Source: Paenibacillus cymbidii
Lineage (GTDB): Bacteria; Bacillota; Bacilli; Paenibacillales; NBRC-103111
Assembly: GCF_004764705.1 (NCBI RefSeq)
Contig: NZ_SHLX01000034.1
Coordinates: 1-64,000, forward strand
Length of the DNA stretch: 64,000 nt
Direction: 5' to 3'
This document shows positions 42,685 to 57,297 of this stretch, one piece after another. Both the position numbers and the translations under genes were made by a program. Numbering within the stretch: the first letter of the stretch is position 1; each line of letters starts with the position of its first letter. Under the pieces are notes generated by a model that saw only the letters and a list, made by a program, of their open reading frames with translations, ran no database searches and was not told the DNA's origin.

Positions 42685-43194
42685 ATGGGTAACGCACAAG
42701 TACGTGAAGAGAAACAACTGCTCGTGTCCGAAGTGACGACGAAGATGCGCGAAAGCTCTTGCACGATCGTAACCGACTACCGCGGTTTGAACGTGAAGCA
42801 AGTAACCGAGCTGCGCAAGTCGCTTCGCGAAGCGGGCATCGAGTTCCAGGTCATCAAGAATACGCTGGCTCGCCGCGCGACGGCGGAAGCGAGCTTGACC
42901 GAGCTGGATCAGTATTTGACCGGTCCGACTGCGATTGCGTTCAGCAAGGACGACGTCGTAGGTCCGGCCAAAATTTTGTCGGATTTCGCGAAGAAGAACG
43001 ACAAGCTGAGTGTCAAAGCGGGCATCGTCGAAGGGAAAGTCGTCGACAGCGCGCAAATTTCGGCCCTGGCCAGCCTGCCGTCCAGAGAAGGCTTGCTGTC
43101 CATGCTCCTCAGCGTGCTGCAGGCGCCGATGCGCAACTTCGCGCTTGCGGTCAAGGCTGTGGCAGAGAAACAAGAAGGCGGCGCACAAGCGTAA
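42685..43194 (+). CDS. rplJ: 50S ribosomal protein L10
   Basis: The 169-residue protein has the globular N-terminal domain (TIVTDYRGLNVKQVTELRK, VIKNTLARRA) and a C-terminal helix that binds L7/L12 dimers. It forms the stalk base. ATG 42685 is seven bases after GGAGGTG. It is autoregulated through the leader upstream. Confidence 0.97.
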   Translation: MGNAQVREEKQLLVSEVTTKMRESSCTIVTDYRGLNVKQVTELRKSLREAGIEFQVIKNTLARRATAEASLTELDQYLTGPTAIAFSKDDVVGPAKILSDFAKKNDKLSVKAGIVEGKVVDSAQISALASLPSREGLLSMLLSVLQAPMRNFALAVKAVAEKQEGGAQA

Positions 43195-43259
43195 GACGGC
43201 TTGGCGTGTTCGATAAGCAACACCACATTATTTCCTAACGAAAACGGAGGGTAATCCAA

Positions 43260-43625
43260 ATGAGTAAAGAGCAAATCTTGGAAGCCATTAAAGGCATGAC
43301 AGTACTGGAACTGAACGACCTGGTCAAAGCAATCGAAGAAGAGTTCGGCGTAACGGCTGCAGCTCCGGTTGCAGTAGTAGGCGGCGGCGCGGCTGTAGCC
43401 GAAGTGGAAGAGCAAACGGAATTCGACGTTATCCTGATGAACGCCGGCGCTTCCAAAATCAACGTTATCAAAGTCGTTCGCGAAATTACGGGCCTCGGCT
43501 TGAAAGAAGCAAAAGACCTGGTTGACGGCGCACCGAAACCGGTCAAAGAGAAAGTCGGCAAAGAAGAAGCAGAAGCGGTCAAAACGAAGCTTGCCGATGC
43601 CGGCGCTACTGTAGAAGTGAAATAA
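43260..43625 (+). CDS. rplL: 50S ribosomal protein L7/L12
   Basis: The 121-residue protein has the N-terminal dimerisation helices (ILEAIKGMTVLELNDLVKAI), an Ala/Val/Gly hinge and the C-terminal domain (ASKINVIKVVREITGLGLKE) that recruits translation GTPases. It follows rplJ and ends at a strong terminator. Confidence 0.97.
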   Translation: MSKEQILEAIKGMTVLELNDLVKAIEEEFGVTAAAPVAVVGGGAAVAEVEEQTEFDVILMNAGASKINVIKVVREITGLGLKEAKDLVDGAPKPVKEKVGKEEAEAVKTKLADAGATVEVK

Positions 43626-43641
43626 GGCTGTCGCCTGACGA

Positions 43642-43679
43642 ACATCCCTTGAGAAGCCTGGCTTCTCAGGGGTGTTTTT
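43642..43679 (+). terminator. Intrinsic terminator after rplL
   Basis: ACATCCCTTGAGAAGCC and GGCTTCTCAGGGGTGT form a 16-pair stem with a one- or two-base tip and a TTTTT tail. It separates rplJL from the methyltransferase gene. Confidence 0.92.
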
Positions 43680-43704
43680 GTATGGGCGGGGGAAGGAGCG
43701 CAAC

Positions 43705-44343
43705 GTGTCCGGTCCGAATGAACATTACTATACCGCCAAGCCTACGGGGAAGCGCGACTTGCATACGATTGTCGAGACGCTGAGGGGCACGAGCTTCACG
43801 TTTCAATCGGATGCCGGCGTATTTGCCAAAAAAGGCGTCGATTACGGCAGCTGCGCGCTGATCGAAGCGATGGAGCTCGCGGACGACAGCCGCGTGCTCG
43901 ACGTCGGATGCGGTTACGGGCCGATCGGCCTGGCCGCGGCGAAAGCGGCGCCGCGCGGCCATGTGACGATGCTCGATATCAACGAACGAGCCGTCGAACT
44001 GGCGCGGGACAACGCGGCGCGCAACGGCATCGGCAACGTGACGGTGCTGCAAAGCGATTTGCTGGAGCGCGTATCCGGCGAACGATTCGACGTCATTGTA
44101 TCGAATCCGCCGATTCGCGCCGGCAAGGCGGTCGTGCATCGTCTGTTCGAGCAGGCGAGCGACAGGTTGCGGCCCGGCGGCTGCCTATGGATCGTCATTC
44201 AGAAGAAGCAGGGGGCGCCTTCCGCGATGGCGAAGCTGGAAACGTTGTTTCCGAACGTGCGCATCGTGGATAAAGACAAAGGATACTGGGTAATCAGGGC
44301 GGAGAAGGAAGCGGCGGCGGCCGTGGAGGCGACAGATGCGTAG
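43705..44343 (+). CDS. RsmC-like class I SAM-dependent methyltransferase (YbxB-like)
   Basis: The 212-residue protein has the SAM motif VLDVGCGYGPIGLAAAK and the catalytic VSNPPIRAGK motif of N-methyltransferases acting on RNA guanine. It corresponds in position to B. subtilis ybxB, between rplL and rpoB; its rRNA target is assumed from the family. GTG 43705 is behind AAGGAG and gives MSGPNEHYYTAKP, matching that N-terminus. Confidence 0.9.
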   Translation: MSGPNEHYYTAKPTGKRDLHTIVETLRGTSFTFQSDAGVFAKKGVDYGSCALIEAMELADDSRVLDVGCGYGPIGLAAAKAAPRGHVTMLDINERAVELARDNAARNGIGNVTVLQSDLLERVSGERFDVIVSNPPIRAGKAVVHRLFEQASDRLRPGGCLWIVIQKKQGAPSAMAKLETLFPNVRIVDKDKGYWVIRAEKEAAAAVEATDA

Positions 44344-44389
44344 AGAGTTGGGATGGAAGTGGGCGAATGCCATTTCGCTCACTTTCTTG

Positions 44390-44418
44390 TTGACTTCATT
44401 TTTCCGCTGTGGTATTAT
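44390..44418 (+). promoter_or_regulatory. Promoter of rpoB-rpoC
   Basis: TTGACT (44390-44395), 17-base spacer, TATTAT (44413-44418). The predicted transcript would start near 44425, giving a leader of about 430 bases before rpoB. That leader (44425-44858) holds no gene that I can see. A second TATAAT at 44591 lacks a good -35. Confidence 0.75.
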
Positions 44419-44797
44419 TATAAAATGTCAGTATTAAAATGGGCGATATGTCTTTAGTGCGCTAAAATGTCAAGCACTTTTTTGCGGGTCAAGCGGCACG
44501 AGCGATGGCGTCCATTTTTCGGCTTTTTCCAGTCCCCGGGATACTTATGCGCTCACGCCGCAGACAGGTATATTTTGCGGTTCTGTGGCGTATAATGGTA
44601 AAATTTTCGTCAATCTAGTTGGTAGGGTATTTTTGCGGATTCGTATGGAACAACAGCACATGGCATTACGAGCAACCAACGTCGCCGTCATCTCCAAGAA
44701 GGACGGTTAAAGTTGTTTTCTCTTGATGATACAGCATTTGCCCGATCGGCGCCAGTCGAATTGCTGTGAATGTTCGCGGGCAGTCGTTCGAATCCGT

Positions 44798-44829
44798 GTC
44801 GCATTCCGCCGGAGTGCGTGGATTGAAAT
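44798..44829 (+). repeat. Solitary type I-C-like CRISPR repeat in the rpoB leader
   Basis: Exactly 32 nt: it starts GTCGCATTCC and ends GGAGTGCGTGGATTGAAAT. GCATTCC (44801-44807) pairs with GGAGTGC (44811-44817) with one wobble. Length, both ends and stem match repeats of type I-C arrays processed by Cas5d, as I recall them from Bacillus. No second copy, no spacer periodicity and no cas gene lie in this window. It is 14 bases before the rpoB ribosome site. Confidence 0.6.
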
Positions 44830-44858
44830 AAATGAGTAGACTTGAGGGGTGAATGCAG

Positions 44859-48404
<3,546 letters not shown>

Positions 48405-48514
48405 GCAAGCCTTCGGCAACCGCGTCTTCCGCTCGCTTAGGGAGCGGCGGAGCTTCACCGCTGAACAACGGACGATTCTAGGACCGTTCGAACTATCTTG
48501 AGGAGGGTTGCTCC

Positions 48515-51500
48515 TTGATCGACGTCAACAACTTTGAGTATATGAAAATCGGGTTGGCATCTCCGGAAAAAATTCGTTCCTGGTCGCGCGGCGAAGTGAA
48601 GAAGCCGGAAACGATCAACTATCGTACGCTGAAGCCGGAGAAGGAAGGCTTGTTCTGCGAGAAAATTTTCGGACCTACCAAGGACTGGGAATGTCATTGC
48701 GGCAAATACAAGCGCGTCCGTTACAAAGGCGTCGTCTGCGATCGTTGCGGCGTTGAAGTCACGCGTCAGAAAGTGCGCCGCGAGCGCATGGGCCATATTG
48801 AATTGGCTGCTCCGGTATCGCACATCTGGTACTTCAAAGGCATTCCGAGCCGCATGGGTCTGGCGCTCGACATGTCGCCGCGTTCGCTGGAGGAAGTCAT
48901 CTATTTCGCTTCCTATGTCGTAACGGATCCAGGCGATACGCCGCTCGAGAAGAAGCAACTGCTGTCGGAGAAAGAATACCGCAGCTACCGCGAAAAGTAC
49001 GGTTATGCGTTCCAGGCAGGCATGGGCGCTGAAGCCGTTAAGAAGCTGCTTCAGGATATCGACATCGAACGCGAAGTCGATACGCTGAAGGAAGAGCTGC
49101 GCACGGCACAAGGCCAGCGCCGCAACCGCGCAATCAAGCGGCTCGAAGTAATCGAGGCGTTCCGCAACTCGAAGAACATGCCGGACTGGATGGTGCTCGA
49201 CGTGCTGCCGGTCATTCCGCCGGAGCTTCGCCCGATGGTGCAGCTTGACGGCGGCCGGTTCGCCACGTCGGACTTGAACGATTTGTACCGCCGCGTCATC
49301 AACCGGAACAACCGGCTGAAGCGGCTGCTCGACCTTGGCGCTCCCGACATCATCGTGCAGAACGAGAAGCGGATGCTTCAGGAAGCGGTCGACGCGCTGA
49401 TCGACAACGGTCGCCGCGGCCGTCCGGTTACCGGACCGGGCAACCGTCCGTTGAAGTCGCTCAGCCACATGCTGAAGGGCAAACAAGGCCGTTTCCGGCA
49501 AAACCTGCTCGGCAAACGGGTCGACTACTCCGGCCGTTCGGTTATCGTTGTCGGTCCGAGCCTGAAGATGTACCAGTGCGGCTTGCCGAAAGAAATGGCG
49601 CTCGAGCTGTTCAAGCCGTTTGTCATGAAGGAACTCGTCAACAAAGGCCTTGCGCATAACATCAAGAGCGCGAAGCGCAAAGTTGAACGCGTCAGCCCGG
49701 AAGTATGGGACGTGCTGGAAGAAGTGATCAAGGAGCATCCGGTTCTGCTCAACCGTGCCCCCACGCTTCACCGTCTCGGCATCCAGGCGTTCGAGCCGAT
49801 TCTGGTCGAAGGCCGCGCGATCAAGCTGCATCCGCTCGTATGTACGGCATACAACGCCGACTTTGACGGCGACCAGATGGCCGTCCACGTGCCGCTGTCC
49901 GCGGAAGCGCAAGCGGAAGCGCGCATTCTGATGCTGGCATCGGGCAACATCCTGAACCCGAAGGACGGCAAACCTGTCGTTACGCCTTCGCAGGACATGG
50001 TGCTTGGCAGCTTCTACCTGACGATGTCCAACCCGGACGCCAAAGGCACCGGGATGATCATCAGCTCTGTGAACGAAGCGGTTTCGCTTTACCAGCGCGG
50101 CATTTCGTCGCTGCATGCCATTGTCGGCATCCCGGCCAAGGTGCTGAATAAAGCCAGCTTTTCGCCGCGTCAGCAAGAGGCGATCCTGATTACAACGATC
50201 GGCAAAATTATCTTCAACGATATTTTCCCGACCGATTTTCCTTACATTAATGAATCGACCAAAACGAATTTGCTGAACGGCATTTCCGACGAATATTTCG
50301 CCTTCGAGAAGGGCGCGGATATCAGCGAACGCATCGCGAATTTCCCGAACAAGATGGCAGTAGGCAAGGAGTACCTCGGTTCGATTATCGCCGAGTGCTT
50401 CCGCCGCTACCACACGATGCAGACGTCGATCATTCTCGACCGGATCAAGGAGCTTGGCTTTACGTACTCGACTAAAGCGGGGATAACCATCGCCGTTTCC
50501 GACGTGACGGTGCCTGCGGAGAAGGACGAGATTTTGCGCCAGTCGGAAGAGAAGGTCAAAACCGTTACCACGCAATACCGTCGCGGTTTGATTACGGAAG
50601 ACGAGCGTTATGACCGCGTCATCGACATTTGGGGCCGCGCGAAAGACGCGATCACCGAAATTTTGATGAAGTCGCTCGACAAGTTCAACTCGATCAACAT
50701 GATGGTCGAATCCAAGGCGCGCGGCAACAAGTCGCAGATCACCCAGCTCGGCGGGATGCGCGGCCTGATGGCCAATCCGTCGGGGCGGATCATCGAGCTC
50801 CCGATCAAGTCGAACTTCCGCGAAGGCTTGACCGTCTTGGAGTACTTCATCTCCACGCACGGCGCGCGGAAAGGTCTTGCCGATACGGCGCTGCGGACGG
50901 CCGACTCGGGTTATTTGACCCGTCGTCTCGTCGACGTCGCGCAGGACGTTATCGTCCGCGAAGACGATTGCGGCACGGATAAAGGCTTCACCGTTTCGAA
51001 GATTCAGGACGGCAAGGAAGTTATCGAAGATTTGTACGACCGGATCGAAGGCCGTTACGCGTTCGAAACGATCAAACATCCGAAAACCGGCGAAATTTTC
51101 GTCAGCCGCAACGAGCTGATCGAAGCAAATATCGCCGATGCGATCATAACGGCCGGCGTGGAGAAAATGCAGATCCGCTCCGTGCTCAGCTGCCGCGCCA
51201 AACACGGCGTCTGCAAGAAATGCTACGGCCGCAACCTGGCGACCGGCCAGCACGTCGAGATCGGCGAAGCCGTCGGCATCATCGCGGCGCAATCGATCGG
51301 CGAACCGGGCACGCAGCTCACGATGCGTACGTTCCATACGGGCGGCGTTGCGGGCGACGACATCACGCAAGGTTTGCCGCGGATTCAGGAGCTGTTCGAG
51401 GCGCGCAATCCGAAAGGGCAAGCGATCATCTCCGAAATCGACGGCGTTGTCAAAGATATTCGCGAGACGAAGGACCGCCGCGAGATCGAAGTGCAAGGCG

Positions 51501-52159
51501 AAGCCGAATCGAAGGTATATTCCGTCACCTACGGATCGCGGATCCGCGTGACGAAGGAGCAAGTCGTCGAAGCCGGCGACGAGCTGACCGACGGTTCGAT
51601 CGACCCGAAAGACATGCTGCGCATCAAGGGCATCCGCGGGGTGCAGAACTACATCCTGCAGGAAGTGCAGCGCGTTTATCGGAACCAGGGCGTAGAAATC
51701 AACGACAAGCATATTGAAGTCATGATTCGCCAGATGCTCCGCAAAATCCGGATCGTCGACGCAGGCGACACGGTTCTGCTTCCGGGGGCATTCGTCGATA
51801 TCCATGAATATGAAGCGGCCAACAAAGACGCGCTGTTTGCGGGTCTGGAGCCGGCGGTTGCGAAACCGGTCCTGCTCGGGATCACGAAAGCGTCGCTCGA
51901 AACCGATTCCTTCCTGTCGGCGGCTTCGTTCCAGGAAACGACGCGCGTCCTGACCGACGCGGCGATCAAGGGCAAAGTCGACCAACTGCTCGGCCTGAAG
52001 GAGAATGTCATCATCGGCAAGCTGATTCCGGCCGGCACCGGCATGGCGCGCTACCGCAACATTCGCGTCACCGATCCGAACGAAGAAGCAGTTGACGAGC
52101 TTGAAGGCGCAGACGTGGCCGATCTGGAAACAGGCGGCGCCGTGGTAGGCGTCAACTAG
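48515..52159 (+). CDS. rpoC: RNA polymerase beta' subunit
   Basis: The 1214-residue subunit begins MIDVNNFEYMKIGLASPEKI, has the N-terminal zinc site (CHCGKYK..CDRCGVE), the catalytic NADFDGDQM triad, the second zinc site (CRAKHGVCKKCYG) and the bridge-helix/trigger-loop region. TTG 48515 is behind GAGGAGGG. It is 110 bases downstream of rpoB, and the gap holds a small hairpin (CCGCTC/GAGCGG). Confidence 0.98.
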   Translation: MIDVNNFEYMKIGLASPEKIRSWSRGEVKKPETINYRTLKPEKEGLFCEKIFGPTKDWECHCGKYKRVRYKGVVCDRCGVEVTRQKVRRERMGHIELAAPVSHIWYFKGIPSRMGLALDMSPRSLEEVIYFASYVVTDPGDTPLEKKQLLSEKEYRSYREKYGYAFQAGMGAEAVKKLLQDIDIEREVDTLKEELRTAQGQRRNRAIKRLEVIEAFRNSKNMPDWMVLDVLPVIPPELRPMVQLDGGRFATSDLNDLYRRVINRNNRLKRLLDLGAPDIIVQNEKRMLQEAVDALIDNGRRGRPVTGPGNRPLKSLSHMLKGKQGRFRQNLLGKRVDYSGRSVIVVGPSLKMYQCGLPKEMALELFKPFVMKELVNKGLAHNIKSAKRKVERVSPEVWDVLEEVIKEHPVLLNRAPTLHRLGIQAFEPILVEGRAIKLHPLVCTAYNADFDGDQMAVHVPLSAEAQAEARILMLASGNILNPKDGKPVVTPSQDMVLGSFYLTMSNPDAKGTGMIISSVNEAVSLYQRGISSLHAIVGIPAKVLNKASFSPRQQEAILITTIGKIIFNDIFPTDFPYINESTKTNLLNGISDEYFAFEKGADISERIANFPNKMAVGKEYLGSIIAECFRRYHTMQTSIILDRIKELGFTYSTKAGITIAVSDVTVPAEKDEILRQSEEKVKTVTTQYRRGLITEDERYDRVIDIWGRAKDAITEILMKSLDKFNSINMMVESKARGNKSQITQLGGMRGLMANPSGRIIELPIKSNFREGLTVLEYFISTHGARKGLADTALRTADSGYLTRRLVDVAQDVIVREDDCGTDKGFTVSKIQDGKEVIEDLYDRIEGRYAFETIKHPKTGEIFVSRNELIEANIADAIITAGVEKMQIRSVLSCRAKHGVCKKCYGRNLATGQHVEIGEAVGIIAAQSIGEPGTQLTMRTFHTGGVAGDDITQGLPRIQELFEARNPKGQAIISEIDGVVKDIRETKDRREIEVQGEAESKVYSVTYGSRIRVTKEQVVEAGDELTDGSIDPKDMLRIKGIRGVQNYILQEVQRVYRNQGVEINDKHIEVMIRQMLRKIRIVDAGDTVLLPGAFVDIHEYEAANKDALFAGLEPAVAKPVLLGITKASLETDSFLSAASFQETTRVLTDAAIKGKVDQLLGLKENVIIGKLIPAGTGMARYRNIRVTDPNEEAVDELEGADVADLETGGAVVGVN

Positions 52160-52188
52160 CGCAATCTCAAGGCTACCGGACTTGGATA

Positions 52189-52240
52189 GCCGGCCGCCGC
52201 GTTTCCCTTCGCAAGGCTGGGAAGCGCGGCGCTGACCGGC
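52189..52240 (+). terminator. Strong hairpin after rpoC
   Basis: GCCGG (52189) pairs with CCGGC (ending 52240), enclosing CGCCGCG-TTCCC paired with GGGAA-CGCGGCG with two single-base bulges. Only ATATTTGTCT follows, so a terminator is possible but not certain. It precedes a new promoter. Confidence 0.5.
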
Positions 52241-52285
52241 ATATTTGTCTGGGGATGCGGGGAAAGATTTTGCCTCGGAACGTTC

Positions 52286-52314
52286 TTGACAGGGCATTTT
52301 CGAAATGCTACTAT
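52286..52314 (+). promoter_or_regulatory. Promoter of the str operon (L7Ae-rpsL-rpsG-fusA)
   Basis: TTGACA (52286-52291), 17-base spacer, TACTAT (52309-52314). It is followed by a leader of about 50 bases to the L7Ae-type gene. Confidence 0.8.
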
Positions 52315-52367
52315 ATCGTAGTGTGCCAAAATGGCTATGGAACCGCTTTGTAACGGGGGATGCTTGC

Positions 52368-52619
52368 ATGCCTTACGAGAAAGTCAAACAAGCCGGGAAA
52401 ATCAGCATTGGCACGAAACAAGCGACGAAGGCGATTGAGCTCGGCATTGCCGCGGAAGTGTTCGTCGCTAGCGATGCGGATCCGCGAATTACCGGCAGGG
52501 TGGCGAATCTGTGCAAGAAGATGGGCATCACCGTCACATACGTCGACTCCATGAAGCAGCTTGGCAAGAGCTGCGGCATCGACGTGGGCGCCGCGATTGT
52601 GGCAATTGTGAAGGATTGA
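52368..52619 (+). CDS. L7Ae-family ribosomal protein (YbxF-like)
   Basis: The 83-residue RNA-binding protein of the L7Ae/L30e fold (SIGTKQATKAIELGIAAEVF, DADPRITGRVANLCKK) binds kink-turn RNA. In Bacillus the homologue YbxF lies at this position and binds K-turns in vitro; its ribosomal role is uncertain. ATG 52368 follows a GGGGGA site. Confidence 0.93.
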   Translation: MPYEKVKQAGKISIGTKQATKAIELGIAAEVFVASDADPRITGRVANLCKKMGITVTYVDSMKQLGKSCGIDVGAAIVAIVKD

Positions 52620-52717
52620 ACGATTTTTTTTGCTCATTTACGAATCGCCTGGATCTGTGGGCTTGCAATAAGCGTATAGCGGATGCGATTTGATATTCTG
52701 GGGAAGGGGGTGGCGAC

Positions 52718-53137
52718 ATGCCAACGATTAACCAATTGGTTCGCAAAGGCCGCGAGGCGAAAGTAACGAAATCCAAATCGCCGGCTTTGCAAGTAGGATT
52801 CAACGCATTGAAACGGGAACAAACCGATCTGAGCGCACCGCAGAAGCGCGGCGTATGCACCCGTGTAGGTACCATGACTCCGAAAAAACCGAACTCGGCG
52901 CTGCGCAAGTATGCGCGGGTACGTTTGACGAATAAGGTTGAGGTTACGGCTTACATTCCGGGGATCGGTCACAACCTGCAGGAGCACAGCGTTGTTCTTG
53001 TACGGGGCGGCCGGGTAAAAGACCTGCCGGGTGTCCGTTATCACATCGTTCGCGGCGCGCTGGACACAGCAGGCGTGAACAACCGCAAGCAAGCACGTTC
53101 CAAGTACGGAACGAAACGCGCGAAAGCGAAAAAATAA
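52718..53137 (+). CDS. rpsL: 30S ribosomal protein S12
   Basis: The 139-residue protein has the streptomycin region TPKKPNSALRKYARV with the wild-type lysine and PGVRYHIVRGALD near the C-terminus. It lines the decoding centre. ATG 52718 follows GGAAGGGGGTG. It is the first gene of the rpsL-rpsG-fusA-tuf run. Confidence 0.98.
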   Translation: MPTINQLVRKGREAKVTKSKSPALQVGFNALKREQTDLSAPQKRGVCTRVGTMTPKKPNSALRKYARVRLTNKVEVTAYIPGIGHNLQEHSVVLVRGGRVKDLPGVRYHIVRGALDTAGVNNRKQARSKYGTKRAKAKK

Positions 53138-53186
53138 TCCGTTCTTTACCAAATCGGAATGAATCACGCCAGAAAGGGGGATAACT

Positions 53187-53657
53187 ATGCCACGTAAAGG
53201 TCCCGTAACACGCAGAGACGTATTGCCCGATCCGATTTACAACAGCAAGCTCGTAACCCGTTTGATCAACCGCATCATGATCGACGGCAAGCGCGGCGTT
53301 GCTCAATCGCTGCTCTACGATGCATTCAATGCCATCAAGGAGCGTACCGGCAAAGATCCGATGGAAGTGTTCGAGCAAGCGATCAAGAACATCATGCCAG
53401 TGCTGGAGGTTAAAGCACGTCGTGTCGGCGGTGCGAACTACCAGGTTCCGATCGAAGTCAAACCGGAACGCCGCACCTCGCTCGGCTTGCGTTGGCTCGT
53501 GAACTACTCTCGCCTGCGCGGCGAGAAAACGATGCAAGAAAGACTCGCATCGGAGATCATCGACGCCAGCAACAACACCGGCGCTTCTGTCAAGAAACGC
53601 GAAGACACGCACAAGATGGCGGAAGCGAACAAGGCGTTCGCCCACTATCGCTGGTAG
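53187..53657 (+). CDS. rpsG: 30S ribosomal protein S7
   Basis: The 156-residue protein MPRKGPVTRRDVLPDPIYNS... organises the 30S head. PVLEVKARRVGGANYQVPIE and the C-terminal ANKAFAHYRW are conserved. AAAGGGGG precedes the start. It is 49 bases after rpsL. Confidence 0.98.
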   Translation: MPRKGPVTRRDVLPDPIYNSKLVTRLINRIMIDGKRGVAQSLLYDAFNAIKERTGKDPMEVFEQAIKNIMPVLEVKARRVGGANYQVPIEVKPERRTSLGLRWLVNYSRLRGEKTMQERLASEIIDASNNTGASVKKREDTHKMAEANKAFAHYRW

Positions 53658-53703
53658 AATGCTGCAAGTCCCAATGTAGAGGATGAAAGGAGAGACAACG
53701 CAT

Positions 53704-55779
<2,076 letters not shown>

Positions 55780-55887
55780 TCCCGCCGTTTGCATCCGATG
55801 TGTTATAAGAGCGGAGGACGTGCTCGCCAAGAGCGCTCCGTTCTTGTAAAATATAATGAGGAACCTATTAAGGAGGATCAGTTTACT

Positions 55888-57078
55888 ATGGGTAAAGCGA
55901 AATTTGAACGCAACAAACCGCACGTAAACATCGGCACCATCGGTCACGTCGACCATGGCAAAACGACTTTGACGGCGGCAATTACGACTGTACTGTCCAA
56001 AAAATACGGCGGCGCTGCAGTAGCGTTCGACCAAATCGACAAAGCGCCGGAAGAGCGCGAGCGCGGTATCACGATCTCGACGGCACACGTTGAGTACGAA
56101 ACGAACAACCGTCACTACGCACACGTTGACTGCCCAGGCCACGCCGACTATGTCAAGAACATGATCACCGGCGCAGCACAAATGGACGGCGCGATTCTCG
56201 TTGTATCCGCAGCTGACGGCCCAATGCCGCAAACGCGCGAGCACATTTTGCTCTCCCGCCAGGTAGGCGTGCCTTACATCGTCGTATTCCTGAACAAATG
56301 CGACATGGTGGAAGACGAAGAATTGCTCGAGCTGGTTGAAATGGAAGTACGCGACCTGCTGTCCGAGTATGAATTCCCGGGCGACGACACGCCGATCGTG
56401 CGCGGTTCCGCTCGCGAAGCGCTGCAAAATCCGGAAGGCGAATGGGCACAAAAAATTGTTGAGCTGTTCGAGCATGTCGATACGTATATCCCGACTCCTG
56501 AGCGCGACACTGACAAGCCTTTCCTGATGCCTGTCGAGGACGTATTCTCGATCACAGGCCGCGGTACGGTTGCTACCGGTCGCGTAGAGCGTGGCGTTGT
56601 TAAAGTCGGCGATGAAGTTGAAATCATCGGCTTGACAGAAGGCACTCGCAAATGCGTCGTAACCGGCGTAGAAATGTTCCGCAAATTGCTTGATTCCGCT
56701 CAAGCGGGCGACAACATCGGCGCATTGCTCCGTGGTGTTGACCGTAAAGACATCGAGCGCGGCCAAGTTTTGGCGAAGCCGAACTCCGTTAAACCGCACA
56801 CGAACTTCTCGGCTCAGATCTACGTCCTGACCAAAGAAGAAGGCGGCCGTCATAAGCCTTTCTTCACAGGCTACCGTCCGCAGTTCTACTTCCGGACGAC
56901 GGACGTAACGGGCGTCATCACGTTGCCGGAAGGCACCGAGATGGTTATGCCTGGCGACAACATCACGGTAACGGTTGAGCTGATTTCGCCAATCGCTATC
57001 GAAGAAGGTACTCGCTTCGCGATTCGCGAAGGCGGCCGTACCGTTGGCGCCGGCGCTGTTGCTACAATCTCCAAATAA
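55888..57078 (+). CDS. tuf: Elongation factor Tu
   Basis: The 396-residue GTPase delivers aminoacyl-tRNA. GHVDHGKTTLTAAIT, DCPGHADYVKN, NKCDMVED and the C-terminal domain motifs are intact. AAGGAGG precedes ATG 55888. A hairpin (GAGCGGAG/CTCCGTTC) and a TATAAT at 55852 in the 108-base gap after fusA may give separate expression. Two hairpins follow, the second a terminator. Confidence 0.98.
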   Translation: MGKAKFERNKPHVNIGTIGHVDHGKTTLTAAITTVLSKKYGGAAVAFDQIDKAPEERERGITISTAHVEYETNNRHYAHVDCPGHADYVKNMITGAAQMDGAILVVSAADGPMPQTREHILLSRQVGVPYIVVFLNKCDMVEDEELLELVEMEVRDLLSEYEFPGDDTPIVRGSAREALQNPEGEWAQKIVELFEHVDTYIPTPERDTDKPFLMPVEDVFSITGRGTVATGRVERGVVKVGDEVEIIGLTEGTRKCVVTGVEMFRKLLDSAQAGDNIGALLRGVDRKDIERGQVLAKPNSVKPHTNFSAQIYVLTKEEGGRHKPFFTGYRPQFYFRTTDVTGVITLPEGTEMVMPGDNITVTVELISPIAIEEGTRFAIREGGRTVGAGAVATISK

Positions 57079-57112
57079 GCTGGCGGAGCCTGCATGGCTC
57101 CTCCGCTTGCGA

Positions 57113-57141
57113 AGCCCTCACCTTGGTGGGGGCTTTTTTTT
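57113..57141 (+). terminator. Intrinsic terminator after tuf
   Basis: AGCCCTCACC (57113-57122) and GGTGGGGGCT (57125-57134) with a run of seven T. A weaker hairpin (GCGGAGCC/GGCTCCTCCGC) precedes it. It ends the str operon, so the next cluster is a separate unit. Confidence 0.9.
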
Positions 57142-57237
57142 GTTTTTCGCTGGCTCTCAGCCAAGCGCGACTTAGAGCATAGTTTCACGCCATGGCCGCT
57201 GGTCGCAAATTTTGCGAAGACGGGGCCCGTTTTAGCC

Positions 57238-57264
57238 AAATAAGCAATAAAACATGGCCTATTT
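57238..57264. repeat. Family A palindrome, copy 4 (single)
   Basis: AAATAAGC...AAACATGGCCTATTT has the same class as the first palindrome of the module at 338 (ATAAGCCATGTTTTATTGGC type). The stretch 57142-57537 holds this repeat, three hairpins and the control region of the next gene. Confidence 0.7.
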
Positions 57265-57297
57265 CGCGAAGCGCCTTACTCGAGGGGTGCTCCTACC

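Noticed and set aside
44591..44596. A second promoter for rpoB at TATAAT
   Set aside because: The -10 box is perfect, but no acceptable -35 lies 15-19 bases upstream, and no extended -10 is seen.
44681..44712. A possible second, degenerate CRISPR repeat
   Set aside because: It starts GTCGC and is 32 nt to a GTTAAAG end, but matches the solitary repeat at only 14 of 32 positions, and the spacing (85 nt) is wrong for an array.
48455..52369. A 1304-codon open frame antisense to rpoC
   Set aside because: It mirrors rpoC codon by codon. GC-rich codon use in the real gene leaves few stops on the other strand. No ribosome site or known domain supports it.
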